Of a stretch of 64,000 bases of DNA, positions 51,341 through 59,478 are shown piece after piece. A model generated the notes under the pieces. It saw only the letters and a program-made list of their open reading frames with translations, was not told where the DNA came from and made no database searches. The stretch covers positions 19,837 through 83,836 of the forward strand of contig NZ_VUKE01000019.1 in the NCBI RefSeq assembly GCF_009193175.1, in the 5' to 3' direction. Both the position numbers and the translations under genes were made by a program. The first letter of the stretch is position 1, and each line of letters begins with the position of its first letter. Source of the stretch: Georgenia ruanii. GTDB taxonomy: Bacteria > Actinomycetota > Actinomycetes > Actinomycetales > Actinomycetaceae.

Positions 51341-52354
51341 TCAGTCCTGCCAGAGGGCGACGACGACCTTCCCGGACGTTGCCGAGTCCCGCGCGGCCGC
51401 GAAGGCCTCGACGGCCCGGCCGGCGGGCAGGTCGTGGGTGATGACCTGCTCGAAGGAGGGGGTGGCGTCGAGCAGCTCGACCGCCTCGTCGATCTCGTCG
51501 TTGAAGCGGAAGGTGCCGCGCAGCTGCAGCTCCTTCGAGACGAGCGGGGCGAGGTTGACCGGGCGGGCCTCGTTGGGGACCATCCCGACCTGCACGACGA
51601 TGCCGGCGCGGCGCGCGCCGACCAGGGCGGGGCTGATCGCGGCGGGCACGCCGGAGCACTCGAGCACGACGTCGAAGGCCAGCGGCGGGATCTCCTCGGT
51701 GCCGACCTGGACGGTGCTGTGGACGCCCAGCGCGCGGGCGCGCTCGAGCGGGCCGGGCAGGACGTCGGTGGCGACCACCTGGGTGGCGCCCTTGGCGAGG
51801 GCCGCGGCCGCCGCCAGCAGCCCGATCGGCCCGGAGCCGGAGACGAGCACGCGCTTGCCGCTCACCCCGCCGGCGACGTTGATGGCGTGCAGCGCCACGG
51901 CCAGCGGCTCGGCGAGGGCGGCGCGGCGCAGCGGGAGGGTGGCGGGCAGCACGCGCACCATGTCCTTGCCGACCAGGAGGTACTCGCTCATCCCGCCCTG
52001 GGTGTGCGGCCAGGTCGAGGCGCTGCCCAGGTAGGACCCGCCGGGCCAGAGGTGACGGCGGTCCTCGATCCCGTCCTCCGGTGTGCCGAAGGTGGCCGGG
52101 TGCACGGTCACCGGGGTGCCCGGGGCCAGCTCGCCGGAGGGGTCGAGGTCGACGGTGCCGGAGACCTCGTGGCCGGGCACGAGCGGCTCGCGCACCACGT
52201 ACTCCCCGTTCGCCCCCTCGAAGTAGTAGTGCAGGTCCGAGCCGCAGATGCCGGCGTAGGCCATGCGCAGCCGCACCTGCCCCTCCGCCGGCTCGGGGGT
52301 GGGCACCTCCTCCTCGCGGATGTCGGTCTTGCCGTGGATGGTCAGTGCCTTCAT
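51341..52354 (-). CDS. idnD: L-idonate 5-dehydrogenase (zinc medium-chain dehydrogenase)
   Basis: A 337-aa zinc MDR enzyme. The catalytic zinc ligand motif GICGSDLHYYFEGANGEY is near residue 37, PGHEVSG near residue 62, the Rossmann motif VLVSGSGPIGLLAAAAALAKGA, and GTFRFNDEIDEAVELLD near the C-terminus. The GxCGSDLHYY and NGEYVVREP pattern is that of L-idonate 5-dehydrogenase, which interconverts L-idonate and 5-keto-D-gluconate. The structural zinc cluster seems reduced. I chose the ATG at 52354 (AAGGA 6 nt upstream) over 52360, which would overlap its ribosome site. It is the last gene of the manD operon. Confidence 0.83.
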   Translation of the reverse strand: MKALTIHGKTDIREEEVPTPEPAEGQVRLRMAYAGICGSDLHYYFEGANGEYVVREPLVPGHEVSGTVDLDPSGELAPGTPVTVHPATFGTPEDGIEDRRHLWPGGSYLGSASTWPHTQGGMSEYLLVGKDMVRVLPATLPLRRAALAEPLAVALHAINVAGGVSGKRVLVSGSGPIGLLAAAAALAKGATQVVATDVLPGPLERARALGVHSTVQVGTEEIPPLAFDVVLECSGVPAAISPALVGARRAGIVVQVGMVPNEARPVNLAPLVSKELQLRGTFRFNDEIDEAVELLDATPSFEQVITHDLPAGRAVEAFAAARDSATSGKVVVALWQD

Positions 52355-52384
52355 CAACATTCCTTCGTGGTCGTTCGGGGGATG

Positions 52385-52418
52385 CCGGGGCCCCGCCGTC
52401 GCGACGGCGGGGCCCCGG
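52385..52418. terminator. 34-bp perfect palindrome between idnD and the mannitol-type dehydrogenase
   Basis: CCGGGGCCCCGCCGTCG and its exact complement form a continuous 34-bp inverted repeat with no loop bases beyond the turn. It sits 22 bp after the dehydrogenase stop and 31 bp before the idnD start. It may be an attenuator or mRNA-processing hairpin within the operon. No T-tract. Confidence 0.7.
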
Positions 52419-52439
52419 TGGTCGGGGGCCGCGGGATGG

Positions 52440-53927
52440 TCAGGACCGGACGGTGGGCCGCGCGGAGAGCGCCTCGCGGGTGGCCGCGCGCACGCCGTGG
52501 GTGACGATCACCTCGACGAGGTCGGCCACCCGGGAGACGAACTCGGGGTGGGCGGTGAGCTCGTCGGGGAAGAAGCCGCCGTGCAGGACGGCGCCGACGT
52601 GCCCGCGCACGTCCGGCGCGCCGGCCGTGGCCTGCGCCAGGCGGGCCCGCGCGGGCTCCTGCATGGCGTCGGCGACGGGACCGGGCACGAAGCCCGCCGG
52701 CGGCACCACGCAGCAGATCCACGCCGCGACGGTCAGGGCCATCTGCTGGGGCACCTCGCCCTGGTGCAGCAGGCGGAGGGCGGGCTCGGGCACGCGCTGG
52801 AGCAGCTTGGTGGACCCGTCCGAGCCCACCCGCGACGTCCGGTCCCCCAGGGAGTGGTTGGACCAGCGGGTGAACAGGCTCGCGACGTAGTCGTCGGCGT
52901 CGAAGCCGGTGGGCAGGGCGATGCTGGGCAGGTACTCGTCCGCGATCGCGGCGCGCACCGCCTCCTCGACGAAGTCCTGGCCCCGGGAGGCCGGGATGGT
53001 CTCGCGCCCGTCGAGGGCGCCGAGGTAGGCGATGAGCGAGTGCGAGCCGTTGAGCAGCCGGAGCTTGACGAGCTCGTAGGCCTCCACCTCGTCGCTGAAG
53101 ATCGCCCCGGCGGCCTCCCAGCGGGGCCGGCCGGCGGCGAAGTGGTCCTCGATCACCCACATGGTGAAGGCCTCGGCGGGCACCGGGGCGGCGTCGTCGA
53201 CGCCGAGGAGGCGGCGCACGCCCTCGCGGGTCTCGTCGGTGGCCCCCGGCACGATGCGGTCGACCATGGCGTTGGGGAAGGTCACCGACGCCGCCACCCA
53301 GTCGAGGACCTCCTGCGGTGCGGCCGCGGCGGCGAGAAACTGCTCGACCATGTTCCGCGTCGTCGTCCCGGCGGACTGCAGGTTGTCGCAGGACAGGATG
53401 GTCAGCGGCGCCCCGCCGGCGGCGGCCCGGCGCTCAAGCCCGCGGGCGAGCAGGCCCACGGTGGTCCGGGGGTTGGCGGGGTCGGCCAGGTCGGCGCGGA
53501 TCTCCGCGGCGTCCAGGTCGAGGTCGCCGGTGCGGGCGGAGCGGTGGTAGCCGTTCTCCGAGACGGTGAGCGTGACGATCCTGTGCGCCGGGTCGGCGAG
53601 CGTGGCGACCACCTCGTCGGCGTCGTCGGCCGCGACGAGGGTGCGCCGGTGCACGTCCACCACGTCCGCGCGCTCCCCCGCCGGGCTCAGCTCGAGCACG
53701 CTGTAGAGGTTCTCCTGGGCGCGCAGCGCGTCGACGACGCGGCGCGAGCGGTTGGCTACGCCCACGATGCCCCAGTCCCCGGGCTCGGCCGCGAGCGCCT
53801 GGGCCGTGTAGACGGCGGCGTGGGCGCGGTGGAAGTTGCCCAGGCCGAGGTGGACGATCCCGGTGCGCTCGGGGGCGGCGGCCCCGATGAGGCGGCCGGC
53901 GGGCAGGGTGGCGTGGCTGAGTCTCAT
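52440..53927 (-). CDS. Mannitol/fructuronate-type long-chain dehydrogenase (PSLDR family)
   Basis: A 495-aa polyol-specific long-chain dehydrogenase. The N-terminal Rossmann domain has GIVHLGLGNFHRAHAAVY and LTVSENGYH. Then come ILSCDNLQSAGTTTRNMV, TFPNAMVDRIVP and the catalytic KLRLLNGSHSLIAYLGAL (Lys, Asn, His triad). Members are mannitol 2-dehydrogenase, fructuronate reductase (UxuB) and tagaturonate reductase. Next to mannonate dehydratase (manD), a fructuronate reductase role (fructuronate to mannonate) is the best fit, by context. The start codon ATG at 53927 is 7 bp after the manD stop, which argues for co-transcription. Confidence 0.87.
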   Translation of the reverse strand: MRLSHATLPAGRLIGAAAPERTGIVHLGLGNFHRAHAAVYTAQALAAEPGDWGIVGVANRSRRVVDALRAQENLYSVLELSPAGERADVVDVHRRTLVAADDADEVVATLADPAHRIVTLTVSENGYHRSARTGDLDLDAAEIRADLADPANPRTTVGLLARGLERRAAAGGAPLTILSCDNLQSAGTTTRNMVEQFLAAAAAPQEVLDWVAASVTFPNAMVDRIVPGATDETREGVRRLLGVDDAAPVPAEAFTMWVIEDHFAAGRPRWEAAGAIFSDEVEAYELVKLRLLNGSHSLIAYLGALDGRETIPASRGQDFVEEAVRAAIADEYLPSIALPTGFDADDYVASLFTRWSNHSLGDRTSRVGSDGSTKLLQRVPEPALRLLHQGEVPQQMALTVAAWICCVVPPAGFVPGPVADAMQEPARARLAQATAGAPDVRGHVGAVLHGGFFPDELTAHPEFVSRVADLVEVIVTHGVRAATREALSARPTVRS

Positions 53928-53934
53928 GTGCGAG

Positions 53935-55152
53935 TTACCAATCGGTGACGGCCCCGTCGCGGGTGCGGGCGACGGGGAGGTAGGCGGGGTCGTACGGGTG
54001 CGCGGCGGCGGCGACCTCGTCGACGTCGACCCCGAGACCGGGGGCGTCGCCGGGGTGGAGGTAGCCGTCGGCGAACGTGTAGTCGTGGCGGAAGACCGTC
54101 TCGACGAGGGGGGCGTGGCCCATGTGCTCCTGGATGCCGAAGTTCGGCGTGGCCAGGGCGAGGTGCAGGGAGGCGGCCATGGCGATGGGCGAGACGTCGG
54201 AGGGCCCGTGCGGGCCGGCCTTGACCTGGTAGAGGGCGGCGAGGTCCCAGATGCGGCGGGTGTGCGAGATGCCGCCGGCGTGGCTGACGCACACGCGCAT
54301 GTAATCCAGGCTCTGGCTGGTGATGAGGTCCTTGCAGTCCCACACGGAGTTGAAGACCTCCCCCAGGGCGAGCGGGGTCGTGGTGTGCTGGCGGACCAGG
54401 CGCAGCGCCTCCTGGTTCTCCGCGGCGGTGGCGTCCTCGAGCCAGAACAGGCGGACCGGCTCGAGGTCCTTGCCCAGGCGCGCGGCCTGGATCGGGGTGA
54501 GCCGGTGGTGGGCGTCGTGGAGCAGGTGGAGCTCGGGGCCCGCGTGCTCGCGCACCGCGGCGAGGACGCCGGGCACGTGGCGCAGGTACGCCTCGACGTC
54601 CCACACCTCCTCGGCCGGGGCCGCGCCACGTCCGGCGGGCTCGTACGCGGCCACGCCGGGGTGGACGCCGTAGACCGCCTCGAGCCCGGGCACGCCGGAC
54701 TGGGCGCGCACGGCCCGGAAGCCCCGGGCCACCTGCGCGTCGACCGAGTCGAGCAGCTCGGGCAGGTCCGCGCCGGTGGCGTGGGTGTAGGCCAGGACGC
54801 CGTCGCGCACGGCGCCGCCGAGCAGCTGGTACACGGGCTTGCCCGCGGTCTTGCCCTTGATGTCCCACAGCGCGAGGTCGATGGCGGCGATCGCCGCCAT
54901 GGTGACCGGGCCGCGCCGCCAGTACGCCCCGCGGTAGAGGTACTGCCAGGTGTCCTCGATCCGCTCGGCGTCGCGCCCGACCAGCAGCGGGACCAGGTGG
55001 TCGCGCAGGTAGGACGCCACGGCCAGCTCGCGGCCGTTGAGGGTGGCGTCGCCCCAGCCGACGACGCCGTCGTCGGTGGTCACCTTCAGGGTCACGAAGT
55101 TCCGGCTCGGGCTCGTCACGAGGACCTCGGCGGAGCGGATGCGGGAGGCCAT
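53935..55152 (-). CDS. manD: D-mannonate dehydratase, ManD type (enolase superfamily)
   Basis: A 405-aa enolase-superfamily acid-sugar dehydratase. It begins [24 protein letters not shown] and has [98 protein letters not shown], and [32 protein letters not shown]. These are the ManD signatures with metal ligands in the D-H, E-D and G-E segments. The usual LEDP is LEDA here. It dehydrates mannonate to 2-keto-3-deoxygluconate; some members act on gluconate. It leads a three-gene operon with the PSLDR dehydrogenase and idnD. KDG kinase and aldolase are not in the window. Confidence 0.88.
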   Translation of the reverse strand: MASRIRSAEVLVTSPSRNFVTLKVTTDDGVVGWGDATLNGRELAVASYLRDHLVPLLVGRDAERIEDTWQYLYRGAYWRRGPVTMAAIAAIDLALWDIKGKTAGKPVYQLLGGAVRDGVLAYTHATGADLPELLDSVDAQVARGFRAVRAQSGVPGLEAVYGVHPGVAAYEPAGRGAAPAEEVWDVEAYLRHVPGVLAAVREHAGPELHLLHDAHHRLTPIQAARLGKDLEPVRLFWLEDATAAENQEALRLVRQHTTTPLALGEVFNSVWDCKDLITSQSLDYMRVCVSHAGGISHTRRIWDLAALYQVKAGPHGPSDVSPIAMAASLHLALATPNFGIQEHMGHAPLVETVFRHDYTFADGYLHPGDAPGLGVDVDEVAAAAHPYDPAYLPVARTRDGAVTDW

Positions 55153-55236
55153 GTCATCACCACGCTCTCGGGCTCGGTCGCCGTTGGGTCCCGACGGCGA
55201 CGGCCTCCGTCGTCGGGGGCCGCCCGTCCGTCAGAG

Positions 55237-55269
55237 CCAAAGGTATGACTTATTTGGTGTGACGTGCAA
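55237..55269 (-). promoter_or_regulatory. manD promoter with overlapping FadR-type operator
   Basis: On the minus strand TTGCAC (55264-55269) and TACCTT (55240-55245) are 18 bp apart. The operator CCAAAGGT-ATG-ACTTATTTGG (55237-55257) covers the -10 and spacer. Read on the plus strand, its core AAAGGTATGACTT aligns with AAAAGTGTGACCT at gntP. The promoter/operator overlap implies repression by the GntR regulator at 48751. Confidence 0.6.
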
Positions 55270-55281
55270 CTCCGGTGCGGC

Positions 55282-56043
55282 TCAGCCGAGGAGCAGGTAC
55301 CCCGCGGCCACGACCGTCAACGCGATGATGAGCCGGTCGAAGAGGGCCTGCGGGATCCGCGGGGCCAGCCGCCGGCCCGCGAGCGCGCCGACCACCACGC
55401 CGGGCACCAGCACCAGGTCGAGCAGCAGCGAGGCGGGCGTGACGAGCCCGAGGGCGACCATGAACGGCACCTTGGTGAGGTTCACGGCGAAGAAGAACCA
55501 CGCCGCGGTGCCGAGGAACGTCAGCACCGGCAGCCGGGTCGCGAGGAAGTACAGCGACATCACCGGTCCGCCGGCGTTGGCCACCATCGTGGTGAACCCG
55601 CCGAGCGTGCCGTAGGCCCCGGGCGCCAGCCGACGGCGCCACCGGCCGGTGCGGACCTCCGCCGCGTCCGGGCGCCCGGTCCGGGCGCGCCGCACCACCG
55701 TGACGACGAGCAGGGCCAGCAGGATCCCGCCGATCGCCCGGCGCACCGCGGCGTCGCCGGCGACGGCGAGAAACGCCGTCCCCGTCCCCAGCCCGACCAG
55801 GACCGGCGGCGCCAGCCGCCGCAGCACCTGCCAGTCCGCGTTGTTGCGGTAGGCCGCGACGGCGAACAGGTCGCCCACCATGAGCAGGACGAGCAGGACG
55901 CCGGTGGATGCCCGGGCGGGCAGGACGGCGGCGAAGAGGCCCACGGCGATGGTGTTGGCCCCGGGCATCGCGGTCTTGCTCAGACCGACCACCAACGCGC
56001 CGAGGCCGAGCGCCACCCAGCCGAGGACGGGGAGAGACTGCAC
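55282..56043 (-). CDS. TauE/SafE-family anion exporter/permease
   Basis: A 253-aa membrane protein with about eight helices. It starts (V)QSLPVLGWVALGLGALVVGLSKTAMPGANTIAV, and the first half-repeat GLSKTAMPG is typical of the family. The second repeat is GTLGGFTTMVANAGGPVMSLYFLATRLP, the classical TauE/SafE signature. Members move sulfite, sulfonates or other small anions; a specific substrate cannot be assigned. It is transcribed leftward, ends 130 bp before the manD start and is not clearly part of that operon. The GTG start at 56043 has CATCCT 6 nt upstream and no ribosome site. Confidence 0.85.
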   Translation of the reverse strand: MQSLPVLGWVALGLGALVVGLSKTAMPGANTIAVGLFAAVLPARASTGVLLVLLMVGDLFAVAAYRNNADWQVLRRLAPPVLVGLGTGTAFLAVAGDAAVRRAIGGILLALLVVTVVRRARTGRPDAAEVRTGRWRRRLAPGAYGTLGGFTTMVANAGGPVMSLYFLATRLPVLTFLGTAAWFFFAVNLTKVPFMVALGLVTPASLLLDLVLVPGVVVGALAGRRLAPRIPQALFDRLIIALTVVAAGYLLLG

Positions 56044-56187
56044 CGGGCAAGGATGCTCCCCCGGCGCGGCGGCGGGCAGGACGGGCGGGTGTGGCGCCCG
56101 GCACAGTGTGGCGGCCACCGGCCGAGCACCGGGCACCGGGCACGTCCGCGTACCGTGACCCTGACGGCGACAGGCGACGGCGGGAGC

Positions 56188-56838
56188 ATGGGCGTGACGG
56201 CGCGCGAGACGGGCGGCGGAGCAGGGACCATCATCGCGCCGGGGCGGCTGCGCCGCACCGTGCTCGTGGTGGCGGGGCTCAACCTCGCCTACTTCTTCGT
56301 GGAGTCCGGCATCGCCCTGGCCATCGGCTCGGTCTCGTTGTTCGCCGACAGCGTCGACTTCCTCGAGGACACCGCCGTCAACCTGCTCATCTTCCTCGCG
56401 CTGGGCTGGTCGCTGGCCTGGCGCGCGCGGATGGGCAAGGTCATGGCGGGCATCATCCTGGTCCCCGCGCTGGCCGCCGCCTGGCAGGCCTTCGCCAAGG
56501 TCTCCCACCCCGCGCCACCCGACCCGCTGGCCCTGCTGCTCACGGCGGGCGGCGCCGCCGTCGTCAACCTCGCCTGCACCCTGATCCTGGCCCGGCTCCG
56601 CCACCACGGCGGGTCGATGACCACGGCCGCGTGGCTCGCCGCACGCAACGACGTGGTGGTCAACCTGGCGATCATCGCCATGGGGCTGCTCACCCTCTGG
56701 CTGCGCAGCGGCTGGCCGGACATCGTCCTGGGGCTGATCATCGTGGTCGTCAACGTCGCGGCCGCCAAGGAGGTCTGGGAGGTGGCCACCTCCGAGGGGC
56801 TCGCCGCCCGCGCGCTCGCCGGGGAGGAGATCGACTGA
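56188..56838 (+). CDS. CDF-like cation transporter
   Basis: A 216-aa protein with six helices. The first repeat has VVAGLNLAYFFVESGIALAIGSVSLFADSVDFLEDTAVNLL and a later one has WLAARNDVVVNLAIIAMGLLTLW with WPDIVLGLIIVVVNVAAAKEVW. The placement of FADSVDFLED and RNDVVVNL matches the HxxxD/DxxxD metal sites of cation diffusion facilitators in a reduced form (D/N in place of H). The C-terminal cytoplasmic domain is missing, as in short CDF members. The ATG has GGGAG just upstream. It lies divergently from the TauE/SafE gene across 144 bp. Confidence 0.8.
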   Translation: MGVTARETGGGAGTIIAPGRLRRTVLVVAGLNLAYFFVESGIALAIGSVSLFADSVDFLEDTAVNLLIFLALGWSLAWRARMGKVMAGIILVPALAAAWQAFAKVSHPAPPDPLALLLTAGGAAVVNLACTLILARLRHHGGSMTTAAWLAARNDVVVNLAIIAMGLLTLWLRSGWPDIVLGLIIVVVNVAAAKEVWEVATSEGLAARALAGEEID

Positions 56839-56856
56839 CGCGCCGCGCGGCCGCCG

Positions 56857-58212
56857 TCAGCGCGGGTGCGGGGCCGCGGCGAGGTCGAGGACGACGGCGG
56901 CCGTGGCGCTGACGCCGCGGACCGCGTGCGGGTCGCCGGTCATCGGGTCGACGTGCTCGGGGAAGTCGTGGCGGACCGCGAGCGCGAGAAGCTGCTCGGC
57001 GACGCCGTCGGCAAGGGGACCCTCGAGGTGCTCGTGCAGCCCGGTGACCACCAACCAGTTCATCGTGAACCAGCCCGGGCCGCGCCAGGAGGTGGCGAGG
57101 TCGACGTCGGGGGCCCGGAGGTCGTAGCTCGGCACGACCAGGGCGCCGCCGCCGAGGAACCCCGGCCCGCGCACGGTGGCGACGAGGTCGTCGGCGTGCT
57201 CGAGGTCGGGCAGCAGCAGCGGGACGAGGCCGTTGACGGTCGGACGGCGCACCAGCCGGTCGCGCGCGACGTCGTGGGCCCCGTAGACGCCGAGCTCAGG
57301 CAGGTACAGACCCTCCAGGGCGGTGGTGATGCGCCCGGCCAGGGCGCGGTGCGGCGCCGGGTCGCGGCCCAGCTCCACCGCCATCTCGGCGAGGGCGAGC
57401 TCGGAGACCGCCCACAGGGCGTTGAACGCCGGGTCCTCCACCACGAACGGGTGGGCCGCGGCGTCGTCGTAGCCCGTGTCCCGGTAGCGGCCGGCGAGCC
57501 AGAGGGCGCGGGCGACCTCGGTCGGGGTGCCCGGCTCGGGATCGCCGACCCGGACGGCGTCCGGCGCGGGGAGGCCGGGGCCGGCGGCGGGCACGTCCGC
57601 CAGCGCCTCGTCCCACAGCGGCGAGCCGGCGGTGGCGGACTCCCAGGGGTGGACGATGCTCGCCAGCCCGGCGCCCCGGTGGTCGCGACGGGCCGCGAGG
57701 TACCGGTGCCAGGCCAGCAGGCGGGGGTACGCCCGCGGGAGGAAGCCGCGCTCGCGGGACAGGGCGGGGGCGGCGAGGTGGACGAGCAGGGCCGCGGCGG
57801 CGTGGACGGGCGGGGTCACCAGGCCGGAGGTAGGCAGCTCGGCCGAGCCCGGCACCCCACGCGATCGCCAGAAGGCGTCCCCCGGCGCGGCCTCGGCCTC
57901 GTGGCCGGGCTCGAAGACGAGCTGGGGCAGGCGGCCGTCCTCCCACTGCCCGGCCAGCAGCGACTCCAGCTCGGTCTGGGCCCGGTCGGGGGCGACGTGG
58001 CGCAGGCCCACGGCGACCAGCGCGGAGTCCCAGCCCCACTGGTCGGGGTACGCGCCGCGCGCCCGGGCGGTGTGGTGGCCCGCCCAGTTCTCCTCGAGCA
58101 GCGCGGCCGCGGCGGCACGCACCGCGGCGGGGGCGGGAGGCGCGGCCGGGTCGTCCGCTCGGGCGGCGGCCAGGGGCTCCTCGGGGGACGGCGGAACGGC
58201 GGCGTCTGACAC
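56857..58212 (-). CDS. GH63/MGH-type glycoside hydrolase
   Basis: A 451-aa (alpha/alpha)6-barrel enzyme. It includes ENWAGHHTARARGAYPDQWGWDSALVAVGLRHV, LPQLVFEP, the catalytic-region GLASIVHPWESATAGSPLWDEAL, and DLATSWRGPGWFTMNWLVVTGL. It ends FPEHVDPMTGDPHAVRGVSATAAVVLDLAA. These match the MGH1-like/GH63 group (mannosylglycerate or glucosylglycerate hydrolases and trehalase-like enzymes) as recalled. The GTG at 58212 is 9 nt after GGAGAG; the frame is open upstream. Compatible-solute turnover is a plausible role. It has no signal peptide, so it acts in the cytoplasm. Confidence 0.8.
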   Translation of the reverse strand: MSDAAVPPSPEEPLAAARADDPAAPPAPAAVRAAAAALLEENWAGHHTARARGAYPDQWGWDSALVAVGLRHVAPDRAQTELESLLAGQWEDGRLPQLVFEPGHEAEAAPGDAFWRSRGVPGSAELPTSGLVTPPVHAAAALLVHLAAPALSRERGFLPRAYPRLLAWHRYLAARRDHRGAGLASIVHPWESATAGSPLWDEALADVPAAGPGLPAPDAVRVGDPEPGTPTEVARALWLAGRYRDTGYDDAAAHPFVVEDPAFNALWAVSELALAEMAVELGRDPAPHRALAGRITTALEGLYLPELGVYGAHDVARDRLVRRPTVNGLVPLLLPDLEHADDLVATVRGPGFLGGGALVVPSYDLRAPDVDLATSWRGPGWFTMNWLVVTGLHEHLEGPLADGVAEQLLALAVRHDFPEHVDPMTGDPHAVRGVSATAAVVLDLAAAPHPR

Positions 58213-58383
58213 GTCACGCACCTCTCCGTGCGAGCAGGGCCGGCGGCGGTGACGTGCCGGCCACCGCTTCCAGGATAGCCAGCGCCGGGCGTCGGGCCAC
58301 GGCCGATCCCGGCGTGCACCGGCGACGCGGCGGCCGTAGGTTGGTTGGAGACCCCGAACCAGTTTGACGACGGGAGCTACGCC

Positions 58384-58863
58384 ATGAGCATGCCGAACCT
58401 GCCCCAGGCCATGAGCAACGCGGCCGACTACCGCCCGCTCATCGACCTCAAGGACTACGCCGACGCGCAGGACCTGGTGGACTTCCTCTCCGACAGCGGC
58501 TTTCCGGTGAGCAACGTGCGGATCATCGGGACCGGGCTGCACACGGTCGAGCAGGTCACCCGTCGCAAGACGAACGGCCGCGCGGCGCTCGAGGGCGCCG
58601 CCGGCGGCGCCTGGTTCGGCCTGCTGCTGGGCCTGCTGCTCTCGCTGTTCGTGCCCGGGCAGGCCTGGTTCGGGATGATCGTCGCCGCGGTGGTCTTCAC
58701 CGCACTGTGGGGCGCCCTGTTCGGCTTCCTGTCCCACTGGGCCACCCGCGGCAAGCGCGACTTCGCCAGCGTCAAGGCCCTCGAGGCCAGCGGGTACGAG
58801 GTGCAGGTGACCGCCGAGCACCTCGCCGAGGCCCGCCGCCTGGCGCGGATCGACGCCATGTGA
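58384..58863 (+). CDS. General stress protein 17M-like / YflT-fold membrane protein
   Basis: A 159-aa protein. Residues 18-66 (RPLIDLKDYADAQDLVDFLSDSGFPVSNVRIIGTGLHTVEQVTRR) form the small alpha/beta domain of the general stress protein 17M family. Two or three helices follow (GGAWFGLLLGLLLSLFVPG, FGMIVAAVVFTALWGALFGFL), and the protein ends DFASVKALEASGYEVQVTAEHLAEARRLA. Members are induced by sigma-B-type stress in Gram-positives; function unknown. The ATG has GGGAG upstream. A TAGGTT -10-like word lies near 58335, about 48 nt before the start. Confidence 0.83.
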   Translation: MSMPNLPQAMSNAADYRPLIDLKDYADAQDLVDFLSDSGFPVSNVRIIGTGLHTVEQVTRRKTNGRAALEGAAGGAWFGLLLGLLLSLFVPGQAWFGMIVAAVVFTALWGALFGFLSHWATRGKRDFASVKALEASGYEVQVTAEHLAEARRLARIDAM

Positions 58864-59044
58864 CCGGGTGGGGCGCGCTCGCGCTCGACGGCGGCGCTCG
58901 CACCTCCACGCCGCACACTCGAGGTCCTGGTCGCCACGACGACCTGAGCGACCGGACTGCCCTCTCGGCCCGCCAACGCAGGCACCCCGGCCGCCCCACC
59001 GGCGGTCCTCCTCAGCAAGAGCCGCCGGGGAACCGGCGCCCGCC

Positions 59045-59290
59045 TCAGGTCTGCTGCTGCGGCTGGGTCTTGTCGATGCCGCCGAGGGACTTGAGGAACT
59101 CGTGGCACTTCTTGGCGCGCTCGGAGTCCTGCGCCATGACCTCCTCGAAGAAGGAGGCGATGTCCTCCTTGCCGGCGTTGCGGGCGTCGCGCACGTACTG
59201 CCCGTAGTCGTGGCCGGCCTTGAGGGAGTGGTACTGCACCGAGATCAGGTCGTAGGTGACGTCGTCGAAGCCGGTCTCACCGGTGGCCAT
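59045..59290 (-). CDS. Small 81-aa helical conserved protein
   Basis: An 81-aa soluble protein, almost entirely alpha-helical: DVTYDLISVQYHSLKAGHDYGQYVRDARNAGKEDIASFFEEVMAQDSERAKKCHEFLKSL. I recall this as a widespread actinobacterial hypothetical protein; its helix pattern (E-x2-H spacing) could suit a small ferritin-like fold, but the metal ligands are not clear. An excellent ribosome site AGAGGAGG precedes the ATG. It is monocistronic and read leftward, and probably a stress-related protein by neighbourhood only. Confidence 0.75.
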   Translation of the reverse strand: MATGETGFDDVTYDLISVQYHSLKAGHDYGQYVRDARNAGKEDIASFFEEVMAQDSERAKKCHEFLKSLGGIDKTQPQQQT

Positions 59291-59478
59291 GCGGTCCTCC
59301 TCTGGTCTCTGTTCTCGTGCCTCGACCCGGCCGGTGCCGGGTCGGCCCGCGGGGCGGGCGGCCCCGCGGGAGTGCTCTCCCTGGGCCGCTCTCCAACGTA
59401 AGGGCCGCGGCACGGTCCGCAACCGGATGCCCCCTGGGCGCGGGTGACCACGGTCCAGGCGAGCGGACGCCGCGCCCC

